A DNA stretch of 64,000 nt from Estrella lausannensis (GTDB taxonomy: Bacteria > Chlamydiota > Chlamydiia > Chlamydiales > Criblamydiaceae): the NCBI RefSeq assembly GCF_900000175.1, contig NZ_CWGJ01000025.1, positions 188,396 to 252,395 on the forward strand, read 5' to 3'. The notes under the pieces are model-generated. The model did no database searches, had not been told where the DNA came from, and saw only the letters and a list, made by a program, of their open reading frames with translations. Position 1 is the first letter of the stretch. Every line of letters starts with the position of its first letter. This document shows, one piece after another, positions 8,490-18,203 of this stretch. A program made the translations under genes and the position numbers.

Positions 8490-9557
8490 ATGTTTATAGA
8501 TCGTGCGCAAGTTGAGTTTCGAGCCGGCAGCGGAGGCAATGGCGTCGTCGCCTGGAGACGCGAAAAATATCTTCCTAAAGGCGGCCCCTATGGCGGCAAC
8601 GGCGGTCCCGGGGGATCGGTCATCATCGAAGCCAGCGTGCAGATCCCGTCTCTCGACTTTTTCCGCAACAGGCGTTTGATCAAAGCGGAAAATGGCGGCG
8701 CGGGAGGCTCCAACTGCCGTCAGGGAAAAAAGGGCCAGGATCTTGTGATTCAGGTACCGCTCGGTACCTTGGTTAAGGATGCCGAGACAGGCGATCTGAT
8801 CGCCGATATGACAGAAGATAAACAGCGTCTTGTTCTTTGCCGCGGCGGTAAAGGGGGACTTGGCAATAACTTCTTCAAGACACCGACCAACCGCGCTCCC
8901 AATCACTGCACTCCCGGAAAAAAAGGGGGAACGCGTAAAGTCGAGCTCGAACTGAAAATGATCGCGGACGTGGGACTGATCGGTTTTCCGAATGCAGGCA
9001 AATCCACCCTGATCGAGTCTTTGGCCAATATCCGCGTCAAGACGGCAGCGTATCCGTTCACGACACTGAAACCCAACATCGGATTTATTGAGTTCAGGGA
9101 TGGCACCCGTATTTTTATCGCCGACATTCCCGGAATTATTGAAGGGGCTCATGAAAACAGGGGTCTTGGCCTTGAGTTCTTAAGGCACATCGAACGCACT
9201 AAGCTTTTGCTCTTCATCCTCGACACATCGGGTATCGATGGTCGAAAGCCTGAGGATGACTACCGCGTTCTGCGTAGTGAAATCAGCGCCTACAACAGCG
9301 CTCTTAACGACTACCCCTATTTGATCGTACTGAACAAGTGCGACACTGACGAGGCCAAAGAGAATCTGGAAGCTTTTTATCAGGCTGTTTCACCGCCCAG
9401 GGAGAAGACTTTTGAGGTCTCGGCAATTTCCGGCGAGAATCTTGACATGCTGATCGAAGCCATAGCTCGAATGACTCCCAAAGTAAACCAGGAGCCTTTG
9501 CCCCTTGAAGAAGCGGCTCTTCCCGATTACCCCGAAGAAGAAGTATCTCCTGAATAG
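8490..9557 (+). CDS. obg: Obg/CgtA GTPase
   Basis: An essential GTPase that associates with the 50S subunit and links ribosome assembly to growth state. The N-terminal glycine-rich Obg fold (FRAGSGGNGVVAWRREKYLP, GGPYGGNGGPGGSV) covers about residues 1-158. The G domain follows with GFPNAGKSTLIESL (G1), a switch region ending TTLKPNIG, DIPGIIEGA (G3) and NKCD (G4). The C-terminus ends with a short acidic tail rather than an added domain. The order rplU-rpmA-obg is common in bacteria, but the terminator at 8277-8326 implies that obg has its own promoter within 8330-8489. Confidence 0.97.
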   Translation: MFIDRAQVEFRAGSGGNGVVAWRREKYLPKGGPYGGNGGPGGSVIIEASVQIPSLDFFRNRRLIKAENGGAGGSNCRQGKKGQDLVIQVPLGTLVKDAETGDLIADMTEDKQRLVLCRGGKGGLGNNFFKTPTNRAPNHCTPGKKGGTRKVELELKMIADVGLIGFPNAGKSTLIESLANIRVKTAAYPFTTLKPNIGFIEFRDGTRIFIADIPGIIEGAHENRGLGLEFLRHIERTKLLLFILDTSGIDGRKPEDDYRVLRSEISAYNSALNDYPYLIVLNKCDTDEAKENLEAFYQAVSPPREKTFEVSAISGENLDMLIEAIARMTPKVNQEPLPLEEAALPDYPEEEVSPE

Positions 9558-9580
9558 GTCGGGTAGTCAGTCCTCCGTCA

Positions 9581-9627
9581 ATCCCGAAAGTGTCTTAAAA
9601 TCCCCAATTTTAAGACACCTTCTGTAC
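9581..9627. repeat. Family A inverted repeat, short form
   Basis: CCCGAAAGTGTCTTAAAAT pairs with ATTTTAAGACACCTTCTGTAC. It lies between the convergent ends of obg and the next gene. One arm has decayed slightly. Confidence 0.8.
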
Positions 9628-9663
9628 GAGTTATGACCCTAAGGGGCCACCAAATCATCCGAT

Positions 9664-9689
9664 ATCAGTTTGTGGACCGCCTCCAAGAG
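9664..9689. repeat. Family B repeat fragment
   Basis: ATCAGTTTGTGGACCGCCTC matches part of the B core found near 26865, 39192, 49486 and 55211. Only a fragment remains. Confidence 0.4.
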
Positions 9690-9740
9690 AGTGCCACGGC
9701 CCTCTTGAGGGCTTAGAGACACTTCGGTAAATCAGGCCGA

Positions 9741-12305
9741 TCAGAGCCTGCGGGTGTCAAATTGCTGCAGGCGGCTCGCCAAAAGATCATCAGTATTTCC
9801 CCGCTTCAGCTCCTTTTTCGTCAGCGTCAGGACTTTCTGGACCCTTTTGAAGAATTTCGCATAGCTTTTAAGAACCGTTACCTTTTCCATTCCAACATTC
9901 AGTCTCAACTTGTCACCGTGGGGCGATGACATCGCGGTCAGGCTGGAGTTGATGAAGCTGAAGCTTGGTCTTGAGGTGAGCGGTAACTTGTTGTCTTTAG
10001 CGTATTGGACAAACAATTTTTGAAAGACCGCCATGGTTTTTGGGTGGCCTGGAAATTTGATATCCAGAAAGAAAATGCGCTCATCGTTTATTGCCGAGAT
10101 CTGCATGGGATTCGTTGTCCCCTCCTGGAATATGGCCTTTTCCGGGAGCATCCGGTAGAGTTTTTGCGTATTTTCCATGATCTCTTCCCGATAGCTGTCT
10201 CTTGACGAGCCGCTATACTTCTGAAGATGTGTAAGACCCTGATAACTCAAGCCCTCCACCTGATCCTCGGGCAGATCCATTCTTCTGTTAAACCGTTTAA
10301 AATGGGCGCCATCGTTGATCGTGATGACGATCCCTCCGTAGTAGTTGTCTAATCCGAGCATATCGAACTTTTGCGCGCTTCTTACGAAAACCACATTAAG
10401 CCGACCGTTTGCTATCAGGTTTTTGATTGCATCATCCGCCAAGAAATTTTTGATATTCAGTGATTTTTCCAGATCGACCGTCGTATCGATCACCACGGTA
10501 AATTGCTCTGCCACAAGCTTGTCTTGCACCAGTTTTTTGACTTGGCCCAGGACATCCACCCTTTGGTAGTCTTGGACATCATGTAAGATATTATGGTGAA
10601 ATTCGGTGACAAACAGATCGAGCGCCCCGATATCTTGCAGGGAGGAGCTTTTTTCGTTTACGAAATTCGCAGGCAGTACGAAGATTTCATGTGTCTTGGC
10701 GAAGGAGAGTGGGTTTTTTGCCTCGTTGTAGTAGCAGTCTTGTGCCACAGCGACTTTGAGCTTGTTTGTTTTCTTTTCTTCTTCGATGCCGGAGAGGACG
10801 CTTGCGAGGCAGTGCATAGCCGAGGGTTTCAGGTGGGCCCTGGGATTTAAGTCGGCGGGAATGATGGGGTCAGCTCCCCAGCACAGTGTGTTAAAAGTGC
10901 TGCTGGCGAACTCTTTTTTGCCGTGAGGCGCCGCTATCGCAAGCAGGCTCTGCACTTCCTGATGAATCAGATCGATTTGGTTACTGAAGATGATGATGTC
11001 GTCTTTGTGCAAAATCGCTTCTTGCATCGCATTGAAAAGACGGAAATAGGAAATTTGGAGCAGGTCTCCAAGCCCCTCGGCCCGAAATATCTTATCGATC
11101 TTTTCGGCCTCAAGTCCTTCGAGTAGCTTAAAGGTCGCTTCAGGCAGTACCCTTAGATAGGGGGCCTCCTCGTTTTGCAGCGCCCTGAATTTGTCGATCA
11201 GGGGCTCTTTAAGAAAGTCTGACCACCTTTTGCATACTGTGGGCACCGATGGGCCTTTGGTGGCAAGCAAGGTTTTGGGCAAATCCAGAGTTTCGAGGAT
11301 CTCATCGAGGTCTGAAATGCGAAGCCATGCGCGTTTTGCTTTGTCAGGACTTAAAACAAAACCGCTGCACGCTTGAATTTCCCTGACATCGCCGTAAAAG
11401 GAGCCGTGCCGGGACAGGACTTTTTCTGTCAGAAAGCCTTTGATTTCTTGTGGGACGCGCTTTTCCGGCGGTTGAACAAATTTGGGGATGAGCAGCACAT
11501 GCTCGCCTTCGTAGTTGACCCAGGCAATGAGCTGCAGCTTAGCAAGCAGCTTATCTCCTACCTCAGCCTGCTCAATGTCGGGGTATTTCTCGCCAAATCG
11601 CTTCAGTTTGGCATAAACTATCTGCTCGAAATCGAAGGCTATGTCGCTCATGTCGCTGATCTTATCCGCTGTCTTGTGCAAGTAGCTCGAAATGTCGATT
11701 AGAATTTTAGAATCTTGGTCCGGAAATTTATCCGATTGTGCCTTCAGCAAAAGATGATCGATCAGCTCCCCGAACTGCCTCTTACTGCCAATTTTCAGGT
11801 TCAGCCCATCGGGCGCTGGCCATTGCCGCTCAAACACTTCGGCGATCAGGGGGCTATCGATCAGGACAAATTCATAGAACGGGACGCCCATCTTTTCTTC
11901 GTAGGCTAAATGCACCCGCGATAAGAGGAGGTTGCGGACGCTGCGATGGTAACTTGAGTCTTGGGGAACAATCGGGGAGCTTTGAATGCCTAAAGTAGCG
12001 CTATCTGTTTTTGAAAGGGAAGCGGCTTTGCCGTAGGCATTTAAAACTGCCAATTCAATTTTGGCCTGCGTTTCTTTACCCGCCAGTGCCGCGTACTGCC
12101 TGAAAATGGAGAGATTGACAAACCAGTTAAAGTAGTGGGGGGGGATGGGGGAGTCTTTCGCCCTTCCTTTCAAAATTTTGTGATTGTCCAGGTAGCTTAC
12201 CTCTTCGGAAAGACCGGAGCGTTCGGAGACGCTCTCCTCTTCTTTCCCCTCGCTGCCCTCTTGCTTTTGATAAGGGGGGTAGTGCCCGTTTTGGATCGGT
12301 AGCAT
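9741..12305 (-). CDS. Large protein of unknown function, possibly a diverged fold-type I PLP enzyme; paralogue of the gene at 12617
   Basis: The 854-residue protein starts at ATG 12305 with AAAAGGAG upstream. No domain is recognised with certainty, but the C-terminal half has features in the order expected of Cys/Met-metabolism PLP enzymes. These are LKPSAMHCLASVLSGIE (like SGMAA-type substrate loops) followed by a strand and YYNE, then DLFVTEFHHNI (like LVFLESPTNP), then VVIDTTVDL (like VVDNT, Asp for the pyridine ring), then VFVRSAQKFDMLGLDNYYGG (like the SxTKYxxGHSDxxGG Lys loop, candidate Lys646). The N-terminal 400 residues are mostly helical and without signal peptide. It is the divergent neighbour and homologue of the gene at 12617. 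The catalytic assignment is inference. Confidence 0.6.
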   Translation of the reverse strand: MLPIQNGHYPPYQKQEGSEGKEEESVSERSGLSEEVSYLDNHKILKGRAKDSPIPPHYFNWFVNLSIFRQYAALAGKETQAKIELAVLNAYGKAASLSKTDSATLGIQSSPIVPQDSSYHRSVRNLLLSRVHLAYEEKMGVPFYEFVLIDSPLIAEVFERQWPAPDGLNLKIGSKRQFGELIDHLLLKAQSDKFPDQDSKILIDISSYLHKTADKISDMSDIAFDFEQIVYAKLKRFGEKYPDIEQAEVGDKLLAKLQLIAWVNYEGEHVLLIPKFVQPPEKRVPQEIKGFLTEKVLSRHGSFYGDVREIQACSGFVLSPDKAKRAWLRISDLDEILETLDLPKTLLATKGPSVPTVCKRWSDFLKEPLIDKFRALQNEEAPYLRVLPEATFKLLEGLEAEKIDKIFRAEGLGDLLQISYFRLFNAMQEAILHKDDIIIFSNQIDLIHQEVQSLLAIAAPHGKKEFASSTFNTLCWGADPIIPADLNPRAHLKPSAMHCLASVLSGIEEEKKTNKLKVAVAQDCYYNEAKNPLSFAKTHEIFVLPANFVNEKSSSLQDIGALDLFVTEFHHNILHDVQDYQRVDVLGQVKKLVQDKLVAEQFTVVIDTTVDLEKSLNIKNFLADDAIKNLIANGRLNVVFVRSAQKFDMLGLDNYYGGIVITINDGAHFKRFNRRMDLPEDQVEGLSYQGLTHLQKYSGSSRDSYREEIMENTQKLYRMLPEKAIFQEGTTNPMQISAINDERIFFLDIKFPGHPKTMAVFQKLFVQYAKDNKLPLTSRPSFSFINSSLTAMSSPHGDKLRLNVGMEKVTVLKSYAKFFKRVQKVLTLTKKELKRGNTDDLLASRLQQFDTRRL

Positions 12306-12616
12306 CGAAATTCTCCTTTTCGTAGAGAACCGATCTCAGTCGTCAGTTTCAATCGGCAAATAGCCAAAACAGTCTCTGATATTAAGAAAAAACACTGAAA
12401 GGGTTCCGAAATGTTTATTATATATCCCCACTTTTTGTTCTTCAATTGTTTTTAGCAATCTATTTACCTAGTTGTTATTTTAAATTACAAAATGTTATAT
12501 AATAAATAAAAAAGCTCGATTTTATAATTTTAGTTTTTTCTATGATTAAATAATTGTCAGTCAAAGGTGCCTCTGTTTTCCGCTGGAAAACGCGGGTGTT
12601 TGCTGAGGGGGAAATT
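12306..12616. promoter_or_regulatory. AT-rich divergent promoter region
   Basis: These 311 bases separate two divergent paralogues. They contain TATAAT-like boxes at 12498-12503 and 12523-12528, but neither has a convincing -35 box at 16-18 bp. I see no repeat of family A or B, and no operator that I can name. Confidence 0.3.
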
Positions 12617-15427
12617 ATGGATAATTTGCCTTCCGGTTTTTTAGGCTCAAGCGCCACTCCCATTCACGGTCCTGCCTCTCCCAGTGTGCAATCGGATAAG
12701 ACGGCAGACAAGGGGAAATCGAGTGAAACCGGGAGCAAAACAGGGCATCTCCCCTCCACTTCCAAAACAAAACTTCCTAAAACTGTCAGTCAGCAAGATG
12801 CTAGTTCTAAAGCGACCGGTGCCAAGACGCATGCCACTTTTGCAGAAGCCCTTCCGCAGCTAAAACCGGGAGAGAAATACCTTGATGGCGAAAAGTTGTT
12901 GAAAGGAAGGACCGCGAAAGAGGGAAGCCGGGAGCAGTTTAAGGCTATTCATCGTGACTTTTATCTGAATCAGGCGATGCACCTTGCAGCGATTGAAAAG
13001 GCGACCGATCCGGCACTGAAAGAGAAGCTTGAGCTGGGATTGATGCGAGGGTACGCCAAGGCGGCGAAGGTCGGTAAGGAGAATGCCGAGGCACTAGGCA
13101 TCCAGACTTCCCCTTTTGTGCAACGCGACAATGAATACCACCGAAGCTCACCGGGTAACACCTTGGTGGCGCGCCTGCACGGCGCCTATGCCGAAGCGAT
13201 GGAGCTAGACCTCAATGATCAGGACTTCAGACTGGTTGACAGCCCTTTGGTGATGGAGGTGTTAAATCGTCACCTTTCCAATCCTGGCCTTGATCTTGCC
13301 ATCGATTCTCCCGCTAAGTTCAAAGGACTGGTCGATCAGCTGCTCGCTGATGCCAAAAATGGCAATTACCCTGCCAACAAACTTTTGATTGACTGCACAG
13401 GTATCTTTCCCGCAACCAAAGAACCAAAAGAGATCAAGGATTTAGCGCAAGAGCTTGAAAAGGTCGTTTTGGAGAAGGTAAGCGCTTTTGCCAAGCAAAA
13501 TCCCGAAGTGGATATTACAAAGCTTCAAGGTATGCTGAAACAATTGTATGTCGTTGCCATGACGGAGTTCAAAGGGCAGTCGGTCATGTTGCTCCCCCAC
13601 TTTCTCGATAACCCCCGAACCATCCAGAATGACGAGCATAAGCGGTTTGTCACCAGTCAGAAGCACACGGAGCGTAATGAATTCATTGGCCAACTTCGGG
13701 GATTCATCACGGGCGCCGGATTCGTCCTATCGCCCGATCAGGCAAGAAAAGCGTGGCTTGCCGTCACCGACTTTCATGAGATCATGGACAACGCTAACCT
13801 GTTTTTGGCGGAGTTGGCGACAAGTGGCACCGGCATACCTGAGGTGGCCAAAAGTTGCAGGGATTTTGTCGCCAATCCCGTTTTCCAATCGTTTCGCGAT
13901 CTTGGCAAAGCTCAAGACGCGCCTCCCTACCTTCAAGTCATGCCCGAAGCAACCATGCTTTTGCTAGAAGGCTTAGCTAAAATCCATCCGACGGATGGAG
14001 GGATTGACAAGGTGTTTAAAGACAATGGGATTGGCGACTTGTTGCAGGTCTCTTATTTTAGGGTAGCCAATGCGGCAAGAGAGGCCATCTTGCGCAAAGA
14101 TGATCAAATAGCTTTCAACAACCAGATTGAGCTTATGCATAACGAAATACAGATGATCCTCTCCATTGTCGAACCCTATCATCCGGGCGATTTAGAAAAA
14201 GCTGTCTTGGACAAGCTGTCAAAAGGCAGAGGGGCTGTGATTCCAGCGGGCTACGATAAACCGCATGTGCATCTGAAGGCTTCTGCCATGCACGCCATGG
14301 CAAGCGCTATTGCCGGTGTGGAAAGGCAAAAGGGGACAAACCAGCTCAATGTCGTCGCTTTGAAGGATTGCTACTATGAAACGGCCGATTCTAAAGACTA
14401 TGGTATGCTGGATCGCTCTCAGGCACATAGCCTCTCTTTTTTGGACGGCGATGCGTTTAACAAGGGAGGAATCGACCAGGCGTTTGCCGGGGCGAATGTC
14501 AAGTTGCCGATCGATCTTTTTGTTTGTGAGTTCCACCACAACATTTCGATGAGCAGAACCGACTACAAACCAGAAAACATCACCGCCCAGCTTAAGGCGA
14601 TGGCCCAAAAAGGGATGCTGGCCGACCCCTGTACCATCATGATCGATACGACGATCAACTTGGAAAAGGCCGATGATGTGCGCCAGTTTTTGTCCGACCC
14701 GGATATAAAAAAAATGGTCGATGACGGCAAGCTGAACATCGTTTTGGTCCGAAGCGCCCAAAAATTCGACATGCTGGGAATGGACAACTATTACGGAGGA
14801 ATTTCTGTCTGCATCAACGACCCGGTTAAATTCAGTGAATTCAACACGAGAATGGACGATCCGCAGGATCAGCTCACCGATATTAACTACCAGGGGCTAA
14901 CCCATATGCAGACCCATGGCGGGGACTCGATCGACAAATACCGCCAGGGCATTATGGAAAACACCCAAAGGCTCTACTCCATGCTCCCTGAAAAGGCCGT
15001 CTACCAAGAGGGCACTCATAATCTGATGCAGATTTCCCGCATCGAAGATGAGCGGGTTGTATTTTTGGATATTAAATTTCCCAAGCTTCCAAAGGCCGCA
15101 GAGGCTTTTGAGAGTCGGCTGAAGGAATTCGCTCTTCAGGAGGGGCTTCCTTTCACAACCCGGGCAAGCTTTGGTTTTGCCAATACCAACTTCACCTCCA
15201 TCGGCGATGAGAAAAAGAGACTAAATCCCGGCCTGGAAGATCCACGCCAGCTGGAGAGGTACGCGGCCTTTTTTGAAGCGGCCCAAAAGACGGTGGAAAG
15301 TGTGATGAAGCACCACAGCAAAGCAGCCGCGAACTTAAATGATTCCAAAAACAAAGACCTGATCGAAAATAAGCTGTCAGATAAGTTAGCGGAGTTGAAA
15401 ATTCCAAAACCGAAAACGAAAAAGTAG
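12617..15427 (+). CDS. Large protein of unknown function, possibly a diverged fold-type I PLP enzyme; paralogue of the gene at 9741
   Basis: The 936-residue protein starts at ATG 12617 with GAGGGG 8 bases upstream. The first 85 residues are rich in Ser, Lys, Thr and Gly (low complexity), as in some secreted effectors. It then aligns with the divergent neighbour from YLDGEKLLKGRAK-like sequence to near the end. The same ordered motifs appear: LKASAMHAMASAIAGVE, CYYET, DLFVCEFHHNI, IMIDTTINL (Asp677) and LVRSAQKFDMLGMDNYYGG (Lys716). The spacing between the Asp and the Lys is near that of PLP enzymes with a small insertion. Near-identity of the motif blocks while flanks diverge argues for an active site. 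The PLP idea is inference; a novel family is equally open. Confidence 0.6.
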   Translation: MDNLPSGFLGSSATPIHGPASPSVQSDKTADKGKSSETGSKTGHLPSTSKTKLPKTVSQQDASSKATGAKTHATFAEALPQLKPGEKYLDGEKLLKGRTAKEGSREQFKAIHRDFYLNQAMHLAAIEKATDPALKEKLELGLMRGYAKAAKVGKENAEALGIQTSPFVQRDNEYHRSSPGNTLVARLHGAYAEAMELDLNDQDFRLVDSPLVMEVLNRHLSNPGLDLAIDSPAKFKGLVDQLLADAKNGNYPANKLLIDCTGIFPATKEPKEIKDLAQELEKVVLEKVSAFAKQNPEVDITKLQGMLKQLYVVAMTEFKGQSVMLLPHFLDNPRTIQNDEHKRFVTSQKHTERNEFIGQLRGFITGAGFVLSPDQARKAWLAVTDFHEIMDNANLFLAELATSGTGIPEVAKSCRDFVANPVFQSFRDLGKAQDAPPYLQVMPEATMLLLEGLAKIHPTDGGIDKVFKDNGIGDLLQVSYFRVANAAREAILRKDDQIAFNNQIELMHNEIQMILSIVEPYHPGDLEKAVLDKLSKGRGAVIPAGYDKPHVHLKASAMHAMASAIAGVERQKGTNQLNVVALKDCYYETADSKDYGMLDRSQAHSLSFLDGDAFNKGGIDQAFAGANVKLPIDLFVCEFHHNISMSRTDYKPENITAQLKAMAQKGMLADPCTIMIDTTINLEKADDVRQFLSDPDIKKMVDDGKLNIVLVRSAQKFDMLGMDNYYGGISVCINDPVKFSEFNTRMDDPQDQLTDINYQGLTHMQTHGGDSIDKYRQGIMENTQRLYSMLPEKAVYQEGTHNLMQISRIEDERVVFLDIKFPKLPKAAEAFESRLKEFALQEGLPFTTRASFGFANTNFTSIGDEKKRLNPGLEDPRQLERYAAFFEAAQKTVESVMKHHSKAAANLNDSKNKDLIENKLSDKLAELKIPKPKTKK

Positions 15428-15478
15428 GAGCTGTAAGGGTTTCTTGTTCCGGCAACTCATCAGTGTCCCAGGGCTTGT

Positions 15479-16309
15479 TTAAAAATCAAAAAGTGAAGCT
15501 TTGCTGCCGTTGACGGCGTTCCAGTAGCTGATGGAAAGCGATCCATCCGGCTTCTTGACTTCGATTTTCCAAAGAGGCAAAAATACCTCCTTGCTGGAGC
15601 GGATGGTAAAGTTCTTTCCGAATGAGGCTTTGGCAGCCTTTTGAATGGATGCTTCCGAGAAAGTGCGTGGAATTAACGCGGAGAGCTCGACTTCCCTCAT
15701 CACAAAGGGATGGCTGACGCGTGAGGGGGGCATAGAAGCAATTTTGGGATTGTGCACATGCAGTCCTACCGTATCACCAAAAAGAGCCACCAGGTTTTTT
15801 TTCGAGGCGCTCTTGACCCTTTTGTCGAAAGGGTCTTTTTCCATCTTCAGATCCCTTCGCAGCAGTTCGCGCGCGGCAGATCCTTTGCGTTTGACAAGGG
15901 CGTGCATCAGGAGATAATCGCCTTCATCCGCGCCGCTTTGCAAAGCGTCCCTATATCCGTGCGTTGTCTGCCAGCTGTCTGTGTCGAAAACGATTTCTCC
16001 ATCCACTTCGCTCCAAAGAAGCCAGCCTTCCCGGGATCTGTTGTTGTCATCGACAAACTTCGTCTCCATGAGTATATAAGGGGCCAGCATGAGGGAGGCT
16101 TTATGGTAGGTGTGGGCGCTGTTTTGCAGAAGTTCCGCCCGTTTTTGGTTCATGATCTGCTCAGCAGACAGTTTCGGTTCGAAGACTTGCCTGTGGCCTC
16201 CTTCCGCGTAGATCTGAAGAGATTCAAAAAAGGTTCCAAGCCTGTCGCTCAAAAGAAAGAGGGCAAGTAAAGTGAAGGCTGCGGCAGCCAGGTAGATTTT
16301 CTGTTTCAT
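15479..16309 (-). CDS. Membrane-anchored protein of unknown function
   Basis: I do not recognise this 276-residue protein. It begins with a hydrophobic segment (about residues 5-22, LAAAAFTLLALFLLSDRL) that would act as an uncleaved anchor or signal, with the rest outside the cytoplasm. The body is mixed alpha/beta, including DGEIVFDTDSWQTTHG and a basic stretch around DKRVKSASKK. The C-terminal part reads VFLPLWKIEVKKPDGSLSISYWN. It is convergent with the gene ending at 15427 and lies downstream of the rho terminator, so it is probably transcribed alone. Confidence 0.7.
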   Translation of the reverse strand: MKQKIYLAAAAFTLLALFLLSDRLGTFFESLQIYAEGGHRQVFEPKLSAEQIMNQKRAELLQNSAHTYHKASLMLAPYILMETKFVDDNNRSREGWLLWSEVDGEIVFDTDSWQTTHGYRDALQSGADEGDYLLMHALVKRKGSAARELLRRDLKMEKDPFDKRVKSASKKNLVALFGDTVGLHVHNPKIASMPPSRVSHPFVMREVELSALIPRTFSEASIQKAAKASFGKNFTIRSSKEVFLPLWKIEVKKPDGSLSISYWNAVNGSKASLFDF

Positions 16310-16440
16310 GTTCAGACGAGGGAGGTTTGGAAGTGAATTTTGAGATACTTTTGGTATACAGTCTACTGCGCGTTTTCGTCAACTTACCCGTGGCTCCATG
16401 GCCCGAAATGTTGAGTTTACAGCCGGTATCCTATTTCGGC

Positions 16441-16470
16441 AAAAAAAAAGCCGCCTCGAGGGCGGCTTTT
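16441..16470 (-). terminator. Intrinsic terminator after rho
   Basis: On the minus strand AAAAGCCGCC and GGCGGCTTTT form a perfect 10-bp stem around a 5-base loop, followed by a run of T (A-run 16441-16449 on the plus strand). It lies 15 bp beyond the rho stop. Confidence 0.9.
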
Positions 16471-16484
16471 GAGCCTGAGCTTCC

Positions 16485-17948
16485 TTACTCTTTGACAGAG
16501 AGAAGGAATTCGATGTTGTTGTTCGTCTTCTTCAACCTGCTGAGCACGAGGTTCATCGCGTCGCCGGGGGCTAAGTCCGCAAGAGCCGAGCGTAGCAGGT
16601 AGATCTTCTCCAACTCGCTTGGATGGTAGAGGAGTTCCTCTTTACGCGTGCCGCTCTTGATCAGGTCAATTGCCGGCCAGATACGTCTGTCTGCCAGGCG
16701 TCGGTCTAAGACGAGCTCCATGTTGCCCGTACCTTTGAACTCTTCGAAGATGACCTCATCCATACGCGAACCGGTTTCGATCAGCGCTGTGGCGATAATG
16801 GTCAGCGAGCCGCCTTGCTCGATGTTACGGGCGGCGCCGAAGAAGCGTTTCGGTTTGTGAAGGGCGTTGGCATCGATACCGCCTGTCAGGATCTTGCCGG
16901 AGTGCGGCTGGATGGTGTTGTAAGCCCTCGCCAGTCTCGTGATGGAGTCAAGCAGAATTACAACGTCTTTGCCGTGTTCTACGAGCCTGCGCGCCTTTTC
17001 GATGGCCATTTCCGCCACCTGGACGTGCCTTTCGGGAGGTTCGTCGAAAGTCGAGGATATAACCTCGCCTTTGACCATCCTCTGCATGTCAGTCACCTCT
17101 TCAGGACGTTCGTCGATCAGAAGAACAATCAGAACCACTTCCGGGTTTTTGCAGGCGATCGCGTTGGCGATGTTTTGCATGATGATCGTTTTACCGGATC
17201 TTGGCGGAGCGACGATAAGAGCCCTTTGGCCTTTACCGATCGGGGCGGCCAGATCAAGGACGCGCATCGAGAAATTCTCTTTTGCCGTCTCCATGACGAG
17301 GCGCTGGTCCGGGTAGAGCGGGGTTAAGTTTTCAAACAGGATACGCTCTTTGGCTTTGTCGGGGAGGACGCCGTTGATCCTGTCCACTTTCAGAAGGGCG
17401 AAATACTTCTCTTTTTCTTTGGGAGGACGGATCGTTCCGCAGATGGTGTCCCCTTTTCTTAAATCGAAACGGCGGATTTGAGCGGGCGAAACATAAATGT
17501 CTTCCGCGGAGGGAAGGTAGTTGTAGTTGGGCGAGCGCAAGAAGCCGAATCCGTCGGGGAGAACTTCCAAGACCCCTTCGCCGTAAAGTACTTCATTCGG
17601 GTTTTCAGAGATGCACTTGACAATCTCGAAAACCATCTGGGATTTAGTCAGAGAGCCGATATGCTGCAGGCCCATGTTTTTTCCGAAAAGCGCCAGTTCG
17701 TCGATGTTCATTCTCTGAATGTCGGCGATTTTGGTGGTTTTTAGGGGAACGGCGGGATCTGGCTGCTGGGGGGCTGGCTGCTGCTGTTGCTGCTGTTGTT
17801 GCGGCTGGGGCGGCGAGGCGGGTTGGGATTGCTGCCTTCTTGGGTGTGCCGATGAAGATGAAGCTGGCCTTTGGCGTCCCTTTTCTTTGACTTCGGGAGA
17901 AGTCTCCTCAGGTGCGACAGCTTCCTGGATTGTATCTTCATTATCCAT
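16485..17948 (-). CDS. rho: Transcription termination factor Rho
   Basis: Rho is a hexameric RNA helicase that ends transcription. The 487-residue protein has the Rho N-terminal domain ([13 protein letters not shown]-like helix), the RNA-binding cold-shock fold ([20 protein letters not shown]), Walker A ([12 protein letters not shown]), Walker B ([18 protein letters not shown]) and the ring-closing region ([20 protein letters not shown]). The first 65 residues hold an added low-complexity segment rich in Pro and Gln, with a run of eight Gln. Such insertions are seen in some Rho proteins but not in the E. coli one. AGGAGCTAAG precedes ATG 17948. It has its own intrinsic terminator, so Rho does not end its own transcript. 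Confidence 0.97.
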   Translation of the reverse strand: MDNEDTIQEAVAPEETSPEVKEKGRQRPASSSSAHPRRQQSQPASPPQPQQQQQQQQPAPQQPDPAVPLKTTKIADIQRMNIDELALFGKNMGLQHIGSLTKSQMVFEIVKCISENPNEVLYGEGVLEVLPDGFGFLRSPNYNYLPSAEDIYVSPAQIRRFDLRKGDTICGTIRPPKEKEKYFALLKVDRINGVLPDKAKERILFENLTPLYPDQRLVMETAKENFSMRVLDLAAPIGKGQRALIVAPPRSGKTIIMQNIANAIACKNPEVVLIVLLIDERPEEVTDMQRMVKGEVISSTFDEPPERHVQVAEMAIEKARRLVEHGKDVVILLDSITRLARAYNTIQPHSGKILTGGIDANALHKPKRFFGAARNIEQGGSLTIIATALIETGSRMDEVIFEEFKGTGNMELVLDRRLADRRIWPAIDLIKSGTRKEELLYHPSELEKIYLLRSALADLAPGDAMNLVLSRLKKTNNNIEFLLSVKE

Positions 17949-18040
17949 TGATAATCTTAGCTCCTATTGATGTTGTTACACGTTTGTACCCTGGCTTTTT
18001 GAGAGGATCTTAAAAAGACAGAGGCGGTTGTTCATTTCGA

Positions 18041-18203
18041 TATACCGAAAGTGCCTCAAAATTTGACTTTACGGCTTTGACAAAGCCTCGGAATTGAGAC
18101 GTTGCGAGTTGCCTCATATTTCTAATAGCAGGCGACTTGCAATGTCTCAATCGGGACAGCTTTCTCTTTGCCGGAAACCAAATTTTGAGACATTTTCGGT
18201 ATA
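18041..18203. repeat. Family A inverted repeat, long form (163 bp)
   Basis: The ends TATACCGAAAGTGCCTCAAAA and the complement ending TTTTCGGTATA enclose a second, inner inverted repeat (18094-18114 with 18130-18150, 18 of 21 matched) and a small GGCTTTG/CAAAGCC hairpin near 18073. The last base lies directly before the coaE stop codon. The same nested form recurs at 27521 and 57761. Confidence 0.9.

Noticed and set aside
8445-9152. Open frame of 235 codons on the minus strand
   Set aside because: It is antisense to the Gly-rich obg gene and has no family match.
17770-17812. CTG/TTG-rich tract as a possible tandem repeat element
   Set aside because: It is simply the code for the Gln run in Rho.
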